A DNA stretch of 64,000 bases, taken from the NCBI RefSeq assembly GCF_000238395.3, contig NZ_CP011025.1:1612001-1676000 (forward strand), given 5' to 3'. Every line of letters begins with the position of its first letter. The first letter of the stretch is position 1. The stretch is from Pseudoalteromonas arctica A 37-1-2 (GTDB lineage Bacteria > Pseudomonadota > Gammaproteobacteria > Enterobacterales > Alteromonadaceae). This document shows positions 63,963 through 64,000 of this stretch, piece after piece. Under the pieces are notes generated by a model that saw only the letters and a program-made list of their open reading frames with translations, did no database searches and was not told the DNA's origin. The translations under genes and the position numbers were made by a program.

Positions 63963-64000
63963 TAGGGCGTGAAGGGGCTAATGGGTATTCAATAATGTGT

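Noticed and set aside
1..64000. tRNA or rRNA genes and an integrase-type attachment site
   Set aside because: No tRNA-like cloverleaf, rRNA segment or integrase gene was seen, so the island boundaries are not explained by tRNA-site integration.

Overview
The window looks like chromosomal DNA of a marine gammaproteobacterium of the order Alteromonadales, most likely Pseudoalteromonas. The reasons are the low GC content, the style of the nitrate genes, the TonB-dependent receptor, and PUL-like sugar genes with a Na+-coupled symporter. The assignment rests on recognising protein families; no database search was run.

Layout. (1) 1-14.2 kb: assimilatory nitrate and molybdenum-cofactor (Moco) block. 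It starts with the end of modC, then convergent moeB, then narK - PP2C/kinase fusion - porin, then nasC - nasA - moaA - mobA - moaB - moaC - moaD - moaE with overlapping or closely spaced genes. (2) 14.3-22.9 kb: two unknown membrane proteins, a MOSC protein, a divergent LysR/PACE efflux pair and two signalling modules (histidine kinase + receiver; histidine kinase + receiver-GGDEF-EAL). (3) 23.1-31.0 kb: nitrate sensor/antiterminator NasR, the nirB-nirD-cobA nitrite reductase operon, and a divergent PNPOx-ferredoxin reductase-ferredoxin fusion. (4) 31.2-37.1 kb: DUF2628 protein, GST with divergent LysR, SulP anion transporter with universal stress protein, and a Nudix-like regulator. (5) 37.2-59.9 kb: an apparent island bounded by two direct copies of the 3' part of a sugar-porter gene. 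It carries IS relics and an alpha-galactoside catabolic cluster: TonB receptor, sulfatase, galT, galK, GH36-like and GH97 alpha-galactosidases, an octaheme cytochrome-TPR protein, a Na+/sugar symporter, a MelR-like regulator, NhaC and a PLP gamma-lyase. (6) 60-64 kb: two small unknown proteins, an alanine-dehydrogenase-family enzyme and nhaA.

How it works together. Nitrate would cross the outer membrane through the porin and the inner membrane by NarK. NasC/NasA would reduce it to nitrite and NirBD to ammonium, with CobA supplying the siroheme precursor and the moa/mob/moe genes the Moco. Good sigma-54 -24/-12 elements precede narK, nasC and nirB, and NtrC-like sites lie upstream of narK and nirB. 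The nirB leader carries an intrinsic terminator, the expected target of NasR.

In the island, galactosides would enter through the TonB receptor, lose sulfate and alpha-galactosyl groups, enter by the symporter and be phosphorylated and uridylylated by GalK/GalT. The strongest oddities are the flanking repeats that differ only at synonymous sites, the octaheme cytochrome inside a sugar locus, the kinase/phosphatase in the nitrate operon, and a 12-bp tandem repeat grown from the moaA stop/mobA start junction.
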